Assembly (NCBI GenBank): GCA_907163375.1
Contig: CAJQUW010007250.1
Coordinates: forward strand, 62,001-126,000
Source of the DNA: Prostheceraeus crozeri
Lineage: Eukaryota > Platyhelminthes > Polycladida > Euryleptidae
Length of the DNA stretch: 64,000 bases
Direction: 5' to 3'
The position numbers and the translations under genes are program-made. The notes under the pieces are model-generated. The model was not told where the DNA came from. It saw only the letters and a program-made list of their open reading frames with translations, and did no database searches. Numbering within the stretch: the stretch's first letter is position 1; every line of letters begins with the position of its first letter. Below are positions 11,690-23,519 of this stretch, piece by piece.

Positions 11690-11800
11690 AACATTGGTCT
11701 AGTCAAACTTGAGACTTTTACATAAGTACACTTTATATTTTTGCTTAAAGCTTAGCACAAAAGAAAGAGCAGTTAAAGTGAAAATACAAGCTTCAGATCT
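11690..11800 (+). repeat. SINE 3' body, head lost
   Basis: GTCAAACTTGAGACTTTTA, then AAGTACACT, then TTAGCACAAAAGAAAGAG aligns with the 3' body of the tRNA-headed SINE at 34615-34765 (GGTCAAATCGAGGACTTTTA ... GGTACACT ... CAGCACAAAAAGAATGAG). The tRNA-like part is not visible here. Confidence 0.6.
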
Positions 11801-12364
11801 GTAGATAAATTTTCTGTAATAAAATTTTAAACCGAAACTGTGAGTCAAGAGCAGCAGTGTTTGCTAGATCGTGAGCCAACTATGAAGTTGTAGATCAAAA
11901 TATATCAACGTCGCAGTTGAATTAACATTCATAAAATCTTCTGCCACTCCATCGTGTATCGAATGAATGTCAACAAGTTGACAAGATGTTTTTCATGCCG
12001 GAGGATGTCGCTCAATCCAGATTATCTTTTTTAATCAAGGCTTGAGGACGAGCCTATTCACCAAAGGTGTCCAATATCAGAAGATGAAAGGAAAAGAAGC
12101 TGAAAATCGAAGCAAGAAAAATGGGGATGGTAAAGAAATGACTAAACCATTGTGTAACTGCAAGTAAAAGACATATAACTCATAAATGTATGCTGATACC
12201 AAAGACACAGAAAATGAGGTGGCAGAAAAGTGAATGCACTAATATGAGGATGTAAATTGCATAATAACGAAATAAGGACGGATAGCTGCATGACTCATGG
12301 GAAAAAGTTGAAATAATGAAAAATACAATTTTAACAGCCAAGATTGCATAATAGAAATGCATAG

Positions 12365-12560
12365 GACAAAGGACCCTTCAAATTATCAGGTATTCCGAAC
12401 TTGGATGCTTGGAATACCTCCAAAGGAAGTCTATTCCACAACGTTGCGGTCCCATGAAAAAATGATCTCTTAAAATCTTCCGTACGACAGCGAGGAATAA
12501 TCAAAAGTTATGGATTTGCGTCGTCACCTCCTCTTATTCATATGATGAAAGAACAAGGAC
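12365..12560 (-). pseudogene. LINE (CR1/Jockey-like) ORF2 C-terminus, decayed
   Basis: Minus strand gives PRCRTEDFKRSFFHGTATLW then NRLPLEVFQASKFG, the usual end of a non-LTR retrotransposon RT protein (the R-x-SFF-x-x-T-x-x-LWN-x-LP pattern). One stop sits a few codons upstream of this (after DDANP). The clade is not resolved. The rest of the ORF is lost or unrecognisable. Confidence 0.6.
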
Positions 12561-12724
12561 ATGAGGGTAATAGAAGCAAGTTCATCAGAACAAAGACCGT
12601 GATAGTAGCGATAGAATATGAGTCTCGATTATCGGGAAATAGGTCGAGAATTCCCGGGAAATTTCGAGAAAAATTGATCTCCTTGAAAAAGTGGAAAAAA
12701 CGATTCTCATAAAATAATAAATGC

Positions 12725-13175
12725 CAAAGAAAAAAATCTCTCCCAATTTTACGACTTCTATGTATATCGTAAAATAAATTCACCCAACGCATTTCGTCTA
12801 CACAGACTGTGTCAAGTGTTACAAACTGTTGCTGTATAAATGGGTTTATATACAAATGTGTCACTGAAAGCAGCTCATCTGTTCAGCTCATGTCGTCTGT
12901 TTAGTTTTGGCATGTTCGTCGCAATAAAGCGGGATTCAGCCACCCTAGTAGTAATCGCTGTTTGGTGTTTATCAATAATTTTGTAGTTCAAATTGTTAAT
13001 GGTCATCACTGTATCACTGGGGACTATCACCGCATGTTCACTAAGTGCACTTTTCTTGTCTTCATACCGTAAACTGCGCTCATGTTCTCTATAGCGTGTA
13101 TACGAAACGCGTCTGGTGAATTTATTTTACAATATACATAGAAGTCGTAAAATTGGGGGAGATTTTTACCTCCCC
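12725..13175. repeat. Inverted repeat pair (~85-bp arms)
   Basis: 12728-12812 (containing CCAATTTTACGACTTCTATG and TAAAATAAATTCACC) is repeated in reverse complement at 13092-13172, spacer about 280 bp. The left arm abuts the LINE remnant, so these may be two LINE pieces in opposite orientation. Confidence 0.7.
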
Positions 13176-14424
13176 TACAGACAACTATATCTCATAAAAT
13201 AGTTCCATATTTGCAGCATTCGTCGTTAGACAACCCTGCCTGCAAATAGGTGTAATAGTTACTACAGTCCTCCAATAAGAGGAATTACGTAAAGGTTATC
13301 GCTTCCTAGGTTTTCAGATTTGTCTATGACCCGTAAATTTTGATTAATCTCCCAAAACTTCACATACTAGCCAATATTTGCTAATTTCCTATTTATGTAT
13401 AGCGTTTATGCAGATTGGAATAGAAAAGCACTTTAAGAAACAGAGAGATTTGAGGAAAGTGTAATCGATCTCTGCCAGACTTGAAACAAATGTTTCATTG
13501 CATTTGTATTTGAGATGCATTTAAATACTTTTTCCAGCATTTGCATTTTGGACTTTCTGAATAAAGTACCTATATTTTGAATCTCTCGAATACTGTCTTC
13601 ATATCAATGCATGGTATTTTGACAAAATATTTGTGTTTTATCTTGTAAACATATATATGTATTTATTCCCAGCTTGATCTCTGCTTGAGAACTATTCTTT
13701 TCAACTTGCTAGTTGCGACGATTTCGAAAATGGCAATGACCCAGTAAAATCATCACAATACTTATGCAGCAATTCAGTGATACTGATAATGAAAGGGGAT
13801 GTGGTGCTGAGAAATTATGGGATCATTTCCAGTGACAGCTGATGAAATAATGGACAAAACAGCTCAAATGCATGCACATACGCTTAAGCGTGAAAATACA
13901 TTGAGATGTGCAGACATTTTAGTTGACGCTTCTAACTGACGCCTCTAATTCATGAAGTACTTATTCAAATTGTATGAAATTCTATTTCCCAGTGAAAAAT
14001 ACCATCTGCTACTTGTATCTTGAGCATGTCCTGTACATAACTGCATGATGTCAAAGACTTTCAGACAAAGTTGAAACCGGGGATAATGTAATCCTCAGTT
14101 CTTTGAATCAGTCAATTTAAGAACTGCTCATTCATTGGAAGTTCGGTGTAGAGGACAGTTCGCTTGCTGACTTTTTCTATGTCTACACCCCAAGTTGATG
14201 CGCTTGTCGAAATCTCGCGGTAGCATGCTTCTCACAAAAGCCGATTTTCCCATGGGTTAAATTTGATAAAGGTAGAGTAGGGTTAAAATGGCGGTAAACG
14301 CTAGGATATTTCATTTAGGAAATTTTAAACGCTAAGAAACATTAGAAATGTAAGGTTTTCAATAATGAAAATGGAAGTTTGCTCCCTCTGTTTTTATGCC
14401 TCAAAATAAAAATTAAAAATATCT
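13176..14424. other. Intron sequence, nothing recognised
   Basis: No coding frame with motifs. An acceptor-like TTTATTCCCAG at 13672 opens 24 codons then stops, with no donor. Confidence 0.35.
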
Positions 14425-14475
14425 AATTTCTTCAGCGGACGTTTCGGGTCCAGACCCTTTATTAACGCAAGAATG
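14425..14475 (-). ncRNA. Eroded hammerhead-ribozyme-like core
   Basis: Minus strand reads TTAATAA, AGGGTCTGGACCC, GAAACGTCC. A working hammerhead core is CUGAUGA, stem II, GAAAC. Here the stem II hairpin (GGGTC/GACCC) and GAAAC are intact, while CTGATGA has become TTAATAA by three transitions. Penelope-like retroelements and retrozymes are known carriers. Stems I and III were not established. Presumed inactive. Confidence 0.45.
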
Positions 14476-14489
14476 ATGGAAACATTAGA

Positions 14490-15270
14490 AACATTAGATT
14501 TTTCAGACAATGGGCTTTAGTAGGGGTGCCAGGTTGAGGTAGTCAGGTCAGGACGTACTTTTGCTTGTGATATATTCTTGCAGATTCGACCTAGATAGAC
14601 CGATTTCAAGATGTCTGCTCTGGATCTTCTCTTGCGAAACTAAATTTTTTATCGATTTTTGAATTTTGGCTCTCAAGAAAATAAACGTGAAATATGTAGG
14701 TGCGAGAGACGTAATGCGAATTTTTGATGCCAACACGAATGCAAAAGTCAACAAACCGGATATAATTCGAATGCTTATGAGAAGACAAATATTTTGGTAC
14801 CAAAATATGTCATAAATTTGTCCAAAATTTGTCATGCGATCAATTGGTGCAGAGTCATAGGTCAAAAAGTCATGGCGAAATGCCAACGCTCAAAAATTTG
14901 AAGCACGAATGTTCATCACCCTCCTCTGTCTAAACCAATAGCACGAATTCGATGCACCTACTATTATCAATGGCAAAATCAATAAATGGGGTCCTCATTC
15001 GGAAGTGCATAGCGAGACGAATCTGTTGATGCCAAAAGTTTTATCATAGGATCAATGGGTACAGAGCCAGAGGTCAAAAGGTCATGGCGAGATGATGAAG
15101 CTCAAATTGGAGAAAGACGTGTACATCACATGCACATTTCACATGCTGTATATTAAACAGTCTGTATATTGCATTTAATTTGATTATCCTATATTATTGA
15201 AAACTACAGATCGTTTTGCTTTTGTCAATAGCCTTGATTGGTCTGTTCAATTTTCAAATTTTGAATTGTG
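14490..15270. repeat. Left arm of a large inverted repeat
   Basis: Matches 17765-18570 in reverse complement. Shared anchors include CTGCTCTGGATCTTCTCTTG, GACGAATCT-TTGATGCCAAAA, AATCAATAAATGGGG and CAATAGCCTTGATTGG. Within the arm a ~220-bp unit is itself duplicated (GGTCAAAAAGTCATGG near 14865 and GGTCAAAAGGTCATGG at 15072). Open frames in the arm (e.g. 14548-14886 minus) carry no known motif. Confidence 0.8.
15071..15084 (+). promoter_or_regulatory. Perfect DR2 nuclear-receptor-type motif in a repeat
   Basis: AGGTCA-AA-AGGTCA is two consensus nuclear receptor half-sites as a direct repeat with 2-bp spacing. The opposite arm carries AGGTCA-GA-AGGTCA (minus strand, 18362-18375). Binding is inference only. 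Confidence 0.3.
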
Positions 15271-15845
15271 AAAAATAGAGGAAAGTTAGTGAATTATTCG
15301 ATTTTATCGCGTGAAAAAAGCGATTTAAAAGTATCATTTGTAGCGAGGATGAACATAAGATAACCGCTTGTACGTACAACAACATACAGAAGATAATGTT
15401 GGTTCTTCCATGGGTTGCTTTTCCATCCAATGTACTTTCCTGGAAATCTAGGTTGTCAAAAGCGAAATAGGTAAATAATCTCGTCTGATGCTCTCGGGGA
15501 TGAAGAATCCATAACATCTCTGTCGATGGTCAGCAGGCAAAGCCATGGAAGTTATGTGTCTGTAGACGTCATGCTGACTAATACTGTTCCCAAATCTATT
15601 CAGAGGTGTGACTGCCTACTCTTTGTCTGTTTGATGACATGCAGGGCGAGACCTAGGCCTCCTTGCTATGAGGTTGGTATAGAGGTAATTGTTAACATCA
15701 TATGCCGCCAATACAGTAAGTACAATAATATAAGATTCAATACTCTTGGCTCATGTTGTCCTCTTGATAGTAGCACTCACCCATCCGTTCCCATCTCAAA
15801 ATGTACATCAAATATCATGTGCGGTAAGCATGTGATTGTATAATT

Positions 15846-17237
15846 CTAATGTGCAATTTGCCATACTGCATCATGTGATATTTCGAGGCTTGATCTATCA
15901 GATGCCGCACTATTCCGTCTTGAGTATTTACTCTTTTCGAATATCTTTTGCCTCATAGTATAACAGCCGTTGATGAAGAGCATGATTTTCTCGAACAGGA
16001 TTTTTACTTCGTCATCTGCATATTCCCACTCTTCAAGTCGACTCGTAAGCGTCTTAACTTTGGGCAGAGTAGTTGACAAAGAAGTGGTGGAAAAACAAAC
16101 TGATCCACATGTAGCTCAAGTTGTAGGTGATGAACAGAGACAGTTTAATGGCATGTTCAGAATAAACAATGTTTCGTACTTCGGAAGGTAATACAAGGAG
16201 AGACGAATCATTATATGTTCTGAACATAGGCTATTTATAAGCTATCTGAGGAACAATAACAGCTTTTTCAGAAAATGCATTGCAAGCGCTCACCTTCTGA
16301 TTAGATGAATACAATTTAGCTTTTTCAACATTCATCTCTTGTAATTTCTCTCTGACTCGGTCACGCAACTGAGAAGCAAAGTACACAACATTTTTGTGAA
16401 GTAATTTATCCTCAATATGGAGTGCAGCTACGTCAGACGCACACCTACGCTGCCGATCCAGCAGCCGCTATCGGAACAGGACACTGCAACATACAACTAC
16501 TCAAACATTTTCTGTGGAAAGGAAAGTCAAGAGCTATCAAGTCTGTACAATTCACCAAAGTCCAGAATTTTACGTAGAACTTCAGTGTCATCCAAATTCT
16601 TGTTCTTTCTGAAAATAGATTCTTCTCTTTTGCTGTTAGCAACGAGGATGAACTTTCTAGCCTCTGATTTGTCCATGTCTTTTTTAAATTAAAATTCGTC
16701 TTATAAATAAATGTAATGTAAGAAACTTAATTTTGCTTATTAAATTTAATCTTAATTTTGCTTATCGCAATGTACTCCCGTTTTTCAGCATCTGCATCAT
16801 CTGCCTTCAGTTCCTATGTTCCACTGACTTTTTGTTGGTGTATGTATGACGACATTTGACCTGGCACTTAAAGTTACGCTTCGAAAGAAAAGAAAGCACC
16901 TTTAAGCTGATCGTCATCAATCAATCGCCTTGCAATCTCATCATTGCGGTGGCTTACAGCATAAAGAAAATTATCATATCCACCATCAGTTAAATTATTG
17001 AAACCTGCTATCCTGTTTTACCTGAAAAATAGTTTGTCCAAAATACTTTTTAAGTGCACGTATATAATGTCTCCTTCTAAACCTCAGTTCAGTCAATTCA
17101 TCCATATTTCTCCGAAATCGTTCACTGAGAGAAAGAAATTCTCTGGTTTGGAAACCCTCCGCATTGTGTATCGGTACGGAAAACGTCAAATGGTGAAATA
17201 TTATAATCATCATGATATTAGCCGGCATACTTCTCAT
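15846..17237 (-). CDS. Putative minus-strand multi-exon gene or pseudogene
   Basis: Four exon-like segments are collinear on the minus strand, between the arms of the inverted repeat. (1) 17237-17022 ends in a CAG/GTAAAA donor and encodes TREFLSLSERFRRNMDELTE and a basic helix. (2) 16676-16527 starts MDKSEARKFILVANSKREES and runs 49 codons to a stop. (3) 16467-16294 encodes VVYFASQLRDRVREKLQEMN and ends SSNQK at a GTGAGC donor. (4) About 16050-15846, after a pyrimidine-rich acceptor (TCTGCCCAAAG), encodes SRLEEWEYADDEVKILFEKI and ends VWQIAH with a stop. The pieces are helical and charged. Phases do not all match, and a stop separates 2 from 3, so an exon is missing or the gene is broken. Family not recognised. 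Capture by the surrounding repeat is possible. Confidence 0.4.
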
Positions 17238-17764
17238 TTTATATCAGTAAGTGTTAAAGTTAAAAAAAGTAATGATCTTCATTCATCAATGTAGATTCAC
17301 ATTTAGCTGCATGCGTATTCGCACCCATTCCGCTTCAAGGTCTGAATGAAACATGAATAAAAACAGAAGAAAGGGATGCCTAGTAACATTTTACTTAAGA
17401 GAAATGAATGTAATGTCAACGTGCAAAATGATATTACTTTTCGATGTAAATGATGTTACTGTCACGTAGTCACTTTTCAATAAAGCGCACCGAGCAAGTA
17501 ATGGAAAAGTTGCCGTTCATTTCATCACCCCCCATCAACGTGAGCTGGTTTACCCAGAGTGACTTTGCCAAGCAGGGAGTGGGATTGTCTTTCTCTAATA
17601 TGCAGTACATACGATCACCATCACAAGCTGAAACAGAGAAAACCAGATCTAAACACCAAGCATGACAACGACTTTGAAGTATACATGTATTATCCTGCAA
17701 TAACAATTAATGAGCTGTCATAAGCAAATGTGAGATATCGTTTACAAGATATAATTCACTAAAG

Positions 17765-18570
17765 GAAAAAAGTTTCTTAAATTTTTCACAATTCAAAATT
17801 TAGAAATTGAACATGCCAATCAAGGCTATTGACAAGGCGATCTATGGTTTTCAATAATTTAGGATAATCAAATTAAGTGCAATTTCTGCATGTCAACCGA
17901 ATCAGCTTCGACTGTTTAATATACAGCATGTGTATGTTATGTATTTCTCCAATTTGAGCTTCATCATCTCGCCATGACCTTTTGACGAGATAGAACCCTA
18001 GCTAGCTCTGTACCCATTGACCCTATGACAAAACTTTTGGCATCAAAAGATTCGTCTCGTTGTGCACTTTCGAATGAGCACCCCATTTATTGATTTTGCT
18101 ATTGATATTCATGTTCAAATGACAGATTGCCCTATTGGACTAAAGTTGTTCAATTTTCTAAATTTTTTGCATTCTTGAATTTACCTATCGGGGCTGTTGA
18201 GAAAAACTAAATCACCGATGACTTTCCTAATACCCTCAAAAACTGACATATATAGGATACTCAAAACGGATAGTACCTGCATCGTATTCGTGCTTTTGGT
18301 TTAGACAGAGGAGGGTGATGAACATTCGTGCTTCAAAATTTTGAGCGCTGGCATCTCGCCATGACCTTCTGACCTCTGACACCCATTGACCCTAAAAAAT
18401 TCAGTTTCGCAAGAGAAGATCCAGAGCAGACATCCTAAAATCGGTGTATCTAGGTCCAATCTGCAAGAAAACACCACAAGCAAAAGAACGTCCTGATCTG
18501 ACTACCTAAATTTATTTCTAAGCCCATTTTCTCCCATTGGCACCCCTAGTATTGAAAAACCTGGAAATTT
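17765..18570. repeat. Right arm of the large inverted repeat
   Basis: Reverse-complement partner of 14490-15270. Spacer about 2.5 kb. It has the same internal duplication (CTCGCCATGACCTTTTGAC near 17973 and TCGCCATGACCTTCTGACCT near 18357). Identity appears roughly 75-85% with indels, so the arms are old or had separate insertions. Confidence 0.8.
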
Positions 18571-19166
18571 GAAGAAATTTTACATTGAAAAACATTTAAT
18601 TTCACGGTTAATTTAGCTCGGACACGCTGAGTCAGGTTTATGTAGGACAATTTATTACAAATATGGGTAAGAAGCAGTAATGAAATAAGAAAGTCATGAT
18701 AATGGGGTAGTCCTTTGAACTCGAATGCATTTGATGCCTGATAATCCGAGACACCTTGTGCAAATTCACGACGATCAAGAGTGAATTCTGAATTCGTGCT
18801 GATTCGCAATACTTATTCAATTATTTGGAAAATCCATCTGTAATTTTTGGTGCATCTTGATTTCAGCACTGAACAATGCCTTTATCAATTAGTATAACCT
18901 CTTGGGAAGTGAATTTGATGCTTCCATCATGAAAATAATATATCAAGTGACGACATCGCGCATTTATACATTTTTGTAATTGTGTTATCAAAGTCACAAG
19001 AAAATGATTGCTCTTTATCTTGAAGCATAGACATGATTTAAGGCATTTCGTGGCGTCAAGGTTAGCGAACTTTCATTCTAGGGACATGTTTCCGCGTCTG
19101 TTTTTCTGAATTTCAGGATAAGTTAGCTTTTAGCTGTTTTGGTAACATTCCTCTAATCATTTTCAG
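18571..19166. other. Intron sequence, nothing recognised
   Basis: No motif-bearing frame. It ends in a good acceptor (CTCTAATCATTTTCAG). Confidence 0.35.
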
Positions 19167-19196
19167 CGAAACATTAGTGAACATTGGAAGGTTGAA
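19167..19196 (+). CDS. Candidate 30-nt microexon of the coiled-coil gene
   Basis: A strong acceptor (AATCATTTTCAG) is followed after exactly 30 nt by a consensus donor (GAA then GTGAGT). The frame is open in phase 0 and encodes RNISEHWKVE, so it would join the exons at 8286-8453 and 22015-22266 without a frame change. Length divisible by three and matching phase support it. Such a short open frame could arise by chance. Confidence 0.5.
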
Positions 19197-20299
19197 GTGA
19201 GTGTTGACCTTCATTTTGAAATCATTTTTGGTTCTGTGGAAATATTATCAATTGGTGTCAGCCTGAAAATGTCGATATAAGCACAAATGAGTTTATTACC
19301 CTACAATTATATTAATGTCATTTCAAGTGGCAATTTTACTTTTAATGAAGAATTCATTAGAGACAACATTGATAGCATTTCTAAGATATATCATGTTTCT
19401 TTTATAAATGTACGATGTCTGAAATTGAGGCAAGTTCAACTATGCTATTGGGAGTGGTGATGGTGGCTTCTGTTCCTTTTACTGAAATTTTGCATGCATA
19501 TCACTGGAGAATAAAGCGTTGACGTCATCACTTACCACCGCATCTTGTACGGTGCTGACATGATAAGATATACTTTCCCGTAGACTTCCAATGATACGCC
19601 TGAGCAGTGACGTTTTCTTCAATCCATCCGAAATTTATGATGATTTAATTAGCCTTTTATTCTCGAAATCAAGTAGCAATAATCGTATATTCATTTCTTT
19701 AAATGTCGAAATTCCGAATGTTTTCTAAGCCTGGTACATACCCATATGGAACTTATCGCAAAACTCAAACAAATTCGAACCGAGGGGAAGTTCAATGTTC
19801 GTTGATATAAAATCGACGGCGACATGGTGTCAGTGGTGTGAATGTATTTTGCGTGCCTACATGTATTATCTTATTGATTCATTTGGATCAATCTGGTTGT
19901 GACTGACCTTTGTTTAGTCACGGAATCGGACTTTTGGGTTTGTAGGAGTTACTCAGCCTTTCATTTTCAACGAGGATCTTGGGAGAATAATAAACATGAA
20001 TACCTCCTGTGCACTATGCTCACATTTATGTACTTGAATGTACATTCTTAATGCAGTAGTTTTGCAATCAAACGCACCACAACTTTATTGGCGGAATTGC
20101 TTTTAAGGATTTCCAATAATGTCCTCAAATCGTGGCTCTTCTACACCAAAAGATCACAAGCCGAAGAGCGAATCTACTCCGCATTTTTGACCACAGAAGA
20201 TGTCCACATGTCATTAGAAAGAAAATTCGGAGAATTCTAATTACTATTCATTGCTGAAATTCATGTTATTCAAAAGTCAATATATAACAAATTTCCTTT
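19197..20299. other. Intron sequence, nothing recognised
   Basis: No coding motif or repeat family was recognised. Confidence 0.35.
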
Positions 20300-20304
20300 C
20301 CTAA

Positions 20305-20787
20305 TACCTTTGAAGGTGTTACATTTCATTTATTCGGTCTATTTTGACGTACTCGTACGCATGTTTCTGCAATATTCCGCAGTATTTGTTAAAGAAGCTC
20401 ATCGCAATAGAAAAAAGAGCTTACGGAATTATTGGTTTGCCGTATGTTGAGGAACTTTCTCTTGCTGTTGTTTGTGATAAAACGTGTGAAAGTCTTTTTT
20501 CTAAAATTGTAAAACATCAAGAGCATCCTTTGAGTGAACTATTTTCCATCCGTTCTTGTGTGAGAGCTACCAGAAGTAGTTGCATTTTGAATCCTCCGCC
20601 CACCAAGACTGAACGGTTCAGAAAGTCGTTCATTAGATTTTGTAAATAGTCTGTTTTTATGTATATTTTTACGACATTTTGTGCAGCCTTCTCTTCCTTT
20701 GTCTTTTTGTATATCTCGATTTATGTAATGTGCTCACCAAATATGATCTGTTGAGACAATAAAGATATTATTATTATTATTATTAAA
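20305..20787 (+). pseudogene. LINE (CR1/L2-like) RT C-terminus and 3' UTR, 5'-truncated
   Basis: An open frame (about 20311-20649) reads IRSILTYSYACFCNIPQYLL, then LIAIEKRAYGIIGLP and HPLSELFSIRS, ending TERFRKSFIRFCK with a stop. This is the thumb and C-terminal tail pattern of non-LTR retrotransposon reverse transcriptases. A ~110-bp 3' UTR follows and ends in an ATT/TTA trinucleotide run (20764-20785), as in LINEs that prime on their own short repeats. The rest of the element is lost by 5' truncation. The 100 remaining codons are intact, so decay is moderate. Confidence 0.8.
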
Positions 20788-22014
20788 GTCAGCTTGCTTT
20801 TACCTGTTCCTAGACAAATGTATTTTTTCAGCGATGTCAAGCAAATCATGATAAAAACAATTTATGCCATAATTCATATGGTGAAGCACGTCGAATTAAT
20901 GAACCACTATCGTTCTTCATTGTATGTTTTCATAATGGATGTTTCGTTAAAAGTCCTTGCATTTAGGATTTCTACATTTTGCAGTTTATTATTTTACGAA
21001 AATTAATAATTCTTGGGAAAATGAATGATTCGCTTGATTATGCTTTTATTGTTTTTCGAGTTATTATCAATGGTGTGATTTTTGCAGCTTTTGCCGGAAT
21101 CGCGATGTCGTCCACAAGTAATTTCTTCATTTCTTTACGAATGTGTAACCCATCCTGTGGTACCCGTAAAGTAGTCAAGAGTCGGAACTATAACTATAAC
21201 TCGAAGTGCTCTATAGCTCTGTTCAATGTCGACATTAGGAAAAGAGTGAAGATAAATCGCCTCCCTCAATTCGATCTGTCATCTGTTGATAACTTTTCGG
21301 TCTCTGAAGACTCATGATATCAAATTTCTTCTCTGTGCTTTAGTTGTAGCTCATGCACGTGTCTTCATGAGTCTAAAGACGACCACCACAGTGCTATAAT
21401 CACCCATGCCATCACTTCTGCCTTCACAGCAAGAAACATTCTTCTTTGAACCAAAGCTTTCATAATTCTACATTGATATTAGTCATGATGTATAGAGCTA
21501 AGGGTCCGGAATTATACACGACGTTTCAGTTGCAATCGGAGGAGAGGATATTAAGGAATATAAACAGGGAACAGACTGTGTTATGAAAACATCACTTTTC
21601 TTCTGAAAAGCAGCAATATCAGCAATAGTTTCAAGTTACTTAAAGTAATAAGTTAATATCATAGAGATAGATAGAAATAAAAAAATCTGAAATGGAAATT
21701 GAGCTTCATGCAGTACACAATAGTGGCACAAAAATCGTAAGCTTTTTCGCTTAGATACACTTGTCAACGACAGCATCATTGTGTTTTATCAGCTACATGT
21801 GCAATTCTAAGATTTTCAATGGTGATTCATGTCCCAACTAGTTCCACAACCTTGAGTCAATTTCCATTCTAACCACATTCAAATAAACAATTTATTTCTA
21901 TGGTTAATAGGGTAATGGATCATTGAGACAGCTGTTTCCGCTTGCCTTTATAATTTTATCTTCATGTGGACGTACATGAGCAGTGATCGCATCTTTTTTT
22001 CATTTTCTGTGCAG
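20788..22014. other. Intron sequence
   Basis: A 112-codon open frame at 20979-21317 (+) has one hydrophobic stretch (FRVIINGVIFAAFAGIAM) but no family match. A 30-nt acceptor/donor-bounded segment at 21088-21117 has a weak donor (GTAATT). Neither is called. Confidence 0.3.
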
Positions 22015-22266
22015 GATGCTTCAATAGCGGATATTGAAGATGGTGACGAACATACAGGGATGCCGTTAATTCAAAGGAAACTTGATCATTTAGCTACTCT
22101 TCTTGAAGTAGTTGCGATCGATGTCAAATCACAGCGTGGTCGGCAACGTCAAGACGAGAACCAGGCATCACATTGCTCCCTCACGTGTCCTGGTTGTGGC
22201 GTGAAATATCGCCTTGAAGAGGAAGTTTCTACACTGCAGCTACCGACGGAGGATGCCACTCTAACG
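22015..22266 (+). CDS. Coiled-coil gene exon with Cys cluster
   Basis: The acceptor TTTTCTGTGCAG and consensus donor ACG/GTAAGT bound exactly 252 nt (84 codons), open in phase 0 at both ends. It encodes an acidic start (DASIADIEDGDEH), a helix (IQRKLDHLATLLEVVAIDVK), a polar basic linker, and a Cys cluster CSLTCPGCGVKY (C-x3-C-x2-C) leading into a leucine-zipper-like EEEVSTLQL. The Cys cluster could help bind zinc with Cys residues from another exon (CYDC at 59688-60008), but that is inference. Family not recognised. Confidence 0.85.
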
Positions 22267-23519
22267 GTAAGTAATGCCAAAATTATTCTTCTGTGCAGAT
22301 CAGGTCAGGGGCCACTGACCTCCCGAATTAAGAAGGCAACCGAAGGAAAAGCTTCGAATTCTGTGTTGTGGGAATTCCAAACTTTCAAATAAACTAGAGG
22401 CAATTAACACACAACATTAGAACGTTCGAAATGTGAAAACTTCGTGTCACTCAAAGACGATAGATCTGGAGATGACGAAGAGATCGCGAACAGAAATGTG
22501 TCGTTCAAATATGCACTGGTCAGCTGAACTGTGTCACTCACTCACTCCACGATTAAATGTCCCTCTTTCCCCATATTTCGAGTGTTGGGCCTATGTCTGT
22601 GGATTTGAGAACTTTGAGATCTTTATTCGAAAGAAGGGATGTCATGATTTGTAATGCAAAGGCAATCAACGTCCTCATTGCATCACCAGTTAGCCCGACG
22701 AATCTATTCGTGTACGGAGTGTGTTCTCTCCAGATCGGATGGAGTAACTCGTGAGTCGTGCCTTCAGATCATCGTCTCATTTAGTCAGTTAGCTTCACCT
22801 GAACCATTAATGATCGTGGGACATGTTCCACATCAACTTACACCGGAAGTGTTAGCGCAACCTTTCCATCCTATCTGACCTATGTATCCTGCTACAATTT
22901 ATGACTGATGACGTTTCGATATTTTTAGCATATGACAAGTGAATACAATGCATAGACTTGGGCATGGAAACGAAGCGCCAAACAATGCTTCCGCAGAGAT
23001 AGATTCATTTGCGTATGGCTTAGTCCCGAGCGGACTTGATCCTATCCCAGACAGTGTATTCAATGATTAGCAAGCGATAGTCACTTATACAGATATTCGT
23101 CTCTTTTTGGTTTGTGTGATTGGCCAAGTGCGCTAATTGTTGCACACTGACTTTGCATAATGCTGTTGCAGTGTCGTTTTCGCTTCTTCCAACTCAATCT
23201 GCAAATCGCTTGCAGATCCACTGTCAGCACGTGCTGCAGTAGCAAATTGCTTGCAAGCCATCAGTTCTTTGTGACCATATGCATTCTTCTATTGTAAATG
23301 AAGGACTGATGCAATGTCAAAGATGAGTTACTGTGCCCGTTAAAGGTGTGTTACTTCCAACACTAACAAGTACCTTAACTGTGTATGGATGTCTGATAAC
23401 TTTGATATCTGATCGACGTTTTCTATTGTTGTAACTGGATGTAGATCTATAGCATTTCAAGGGCATTCACTGTAAATAACGTCAGTAACTGATAAGGATC
23501 TCCTCTGCAATGCTCCAAC
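22267..23519. other. Intron sequence, nothing recognised
   Basis: No motif-bearing frame. An 8-bp GCTCCAAC at 23512-23519 is the target site of the adjacent element. Confidence 0.35.

Noticed and set aside
14548-14886. 112-codon minus-strand gene
   Set aside because: It lies inside one arm of the inverted repeat, the other arm does not keep the frame, and there is no motif.
21088-21117. 30-nt phase-0 microexon (LLPESRCRPQ)
   Set aside because: The acceptor is good but the donor GTAATT is weak, and the segment sits inside another unrelated open frame.
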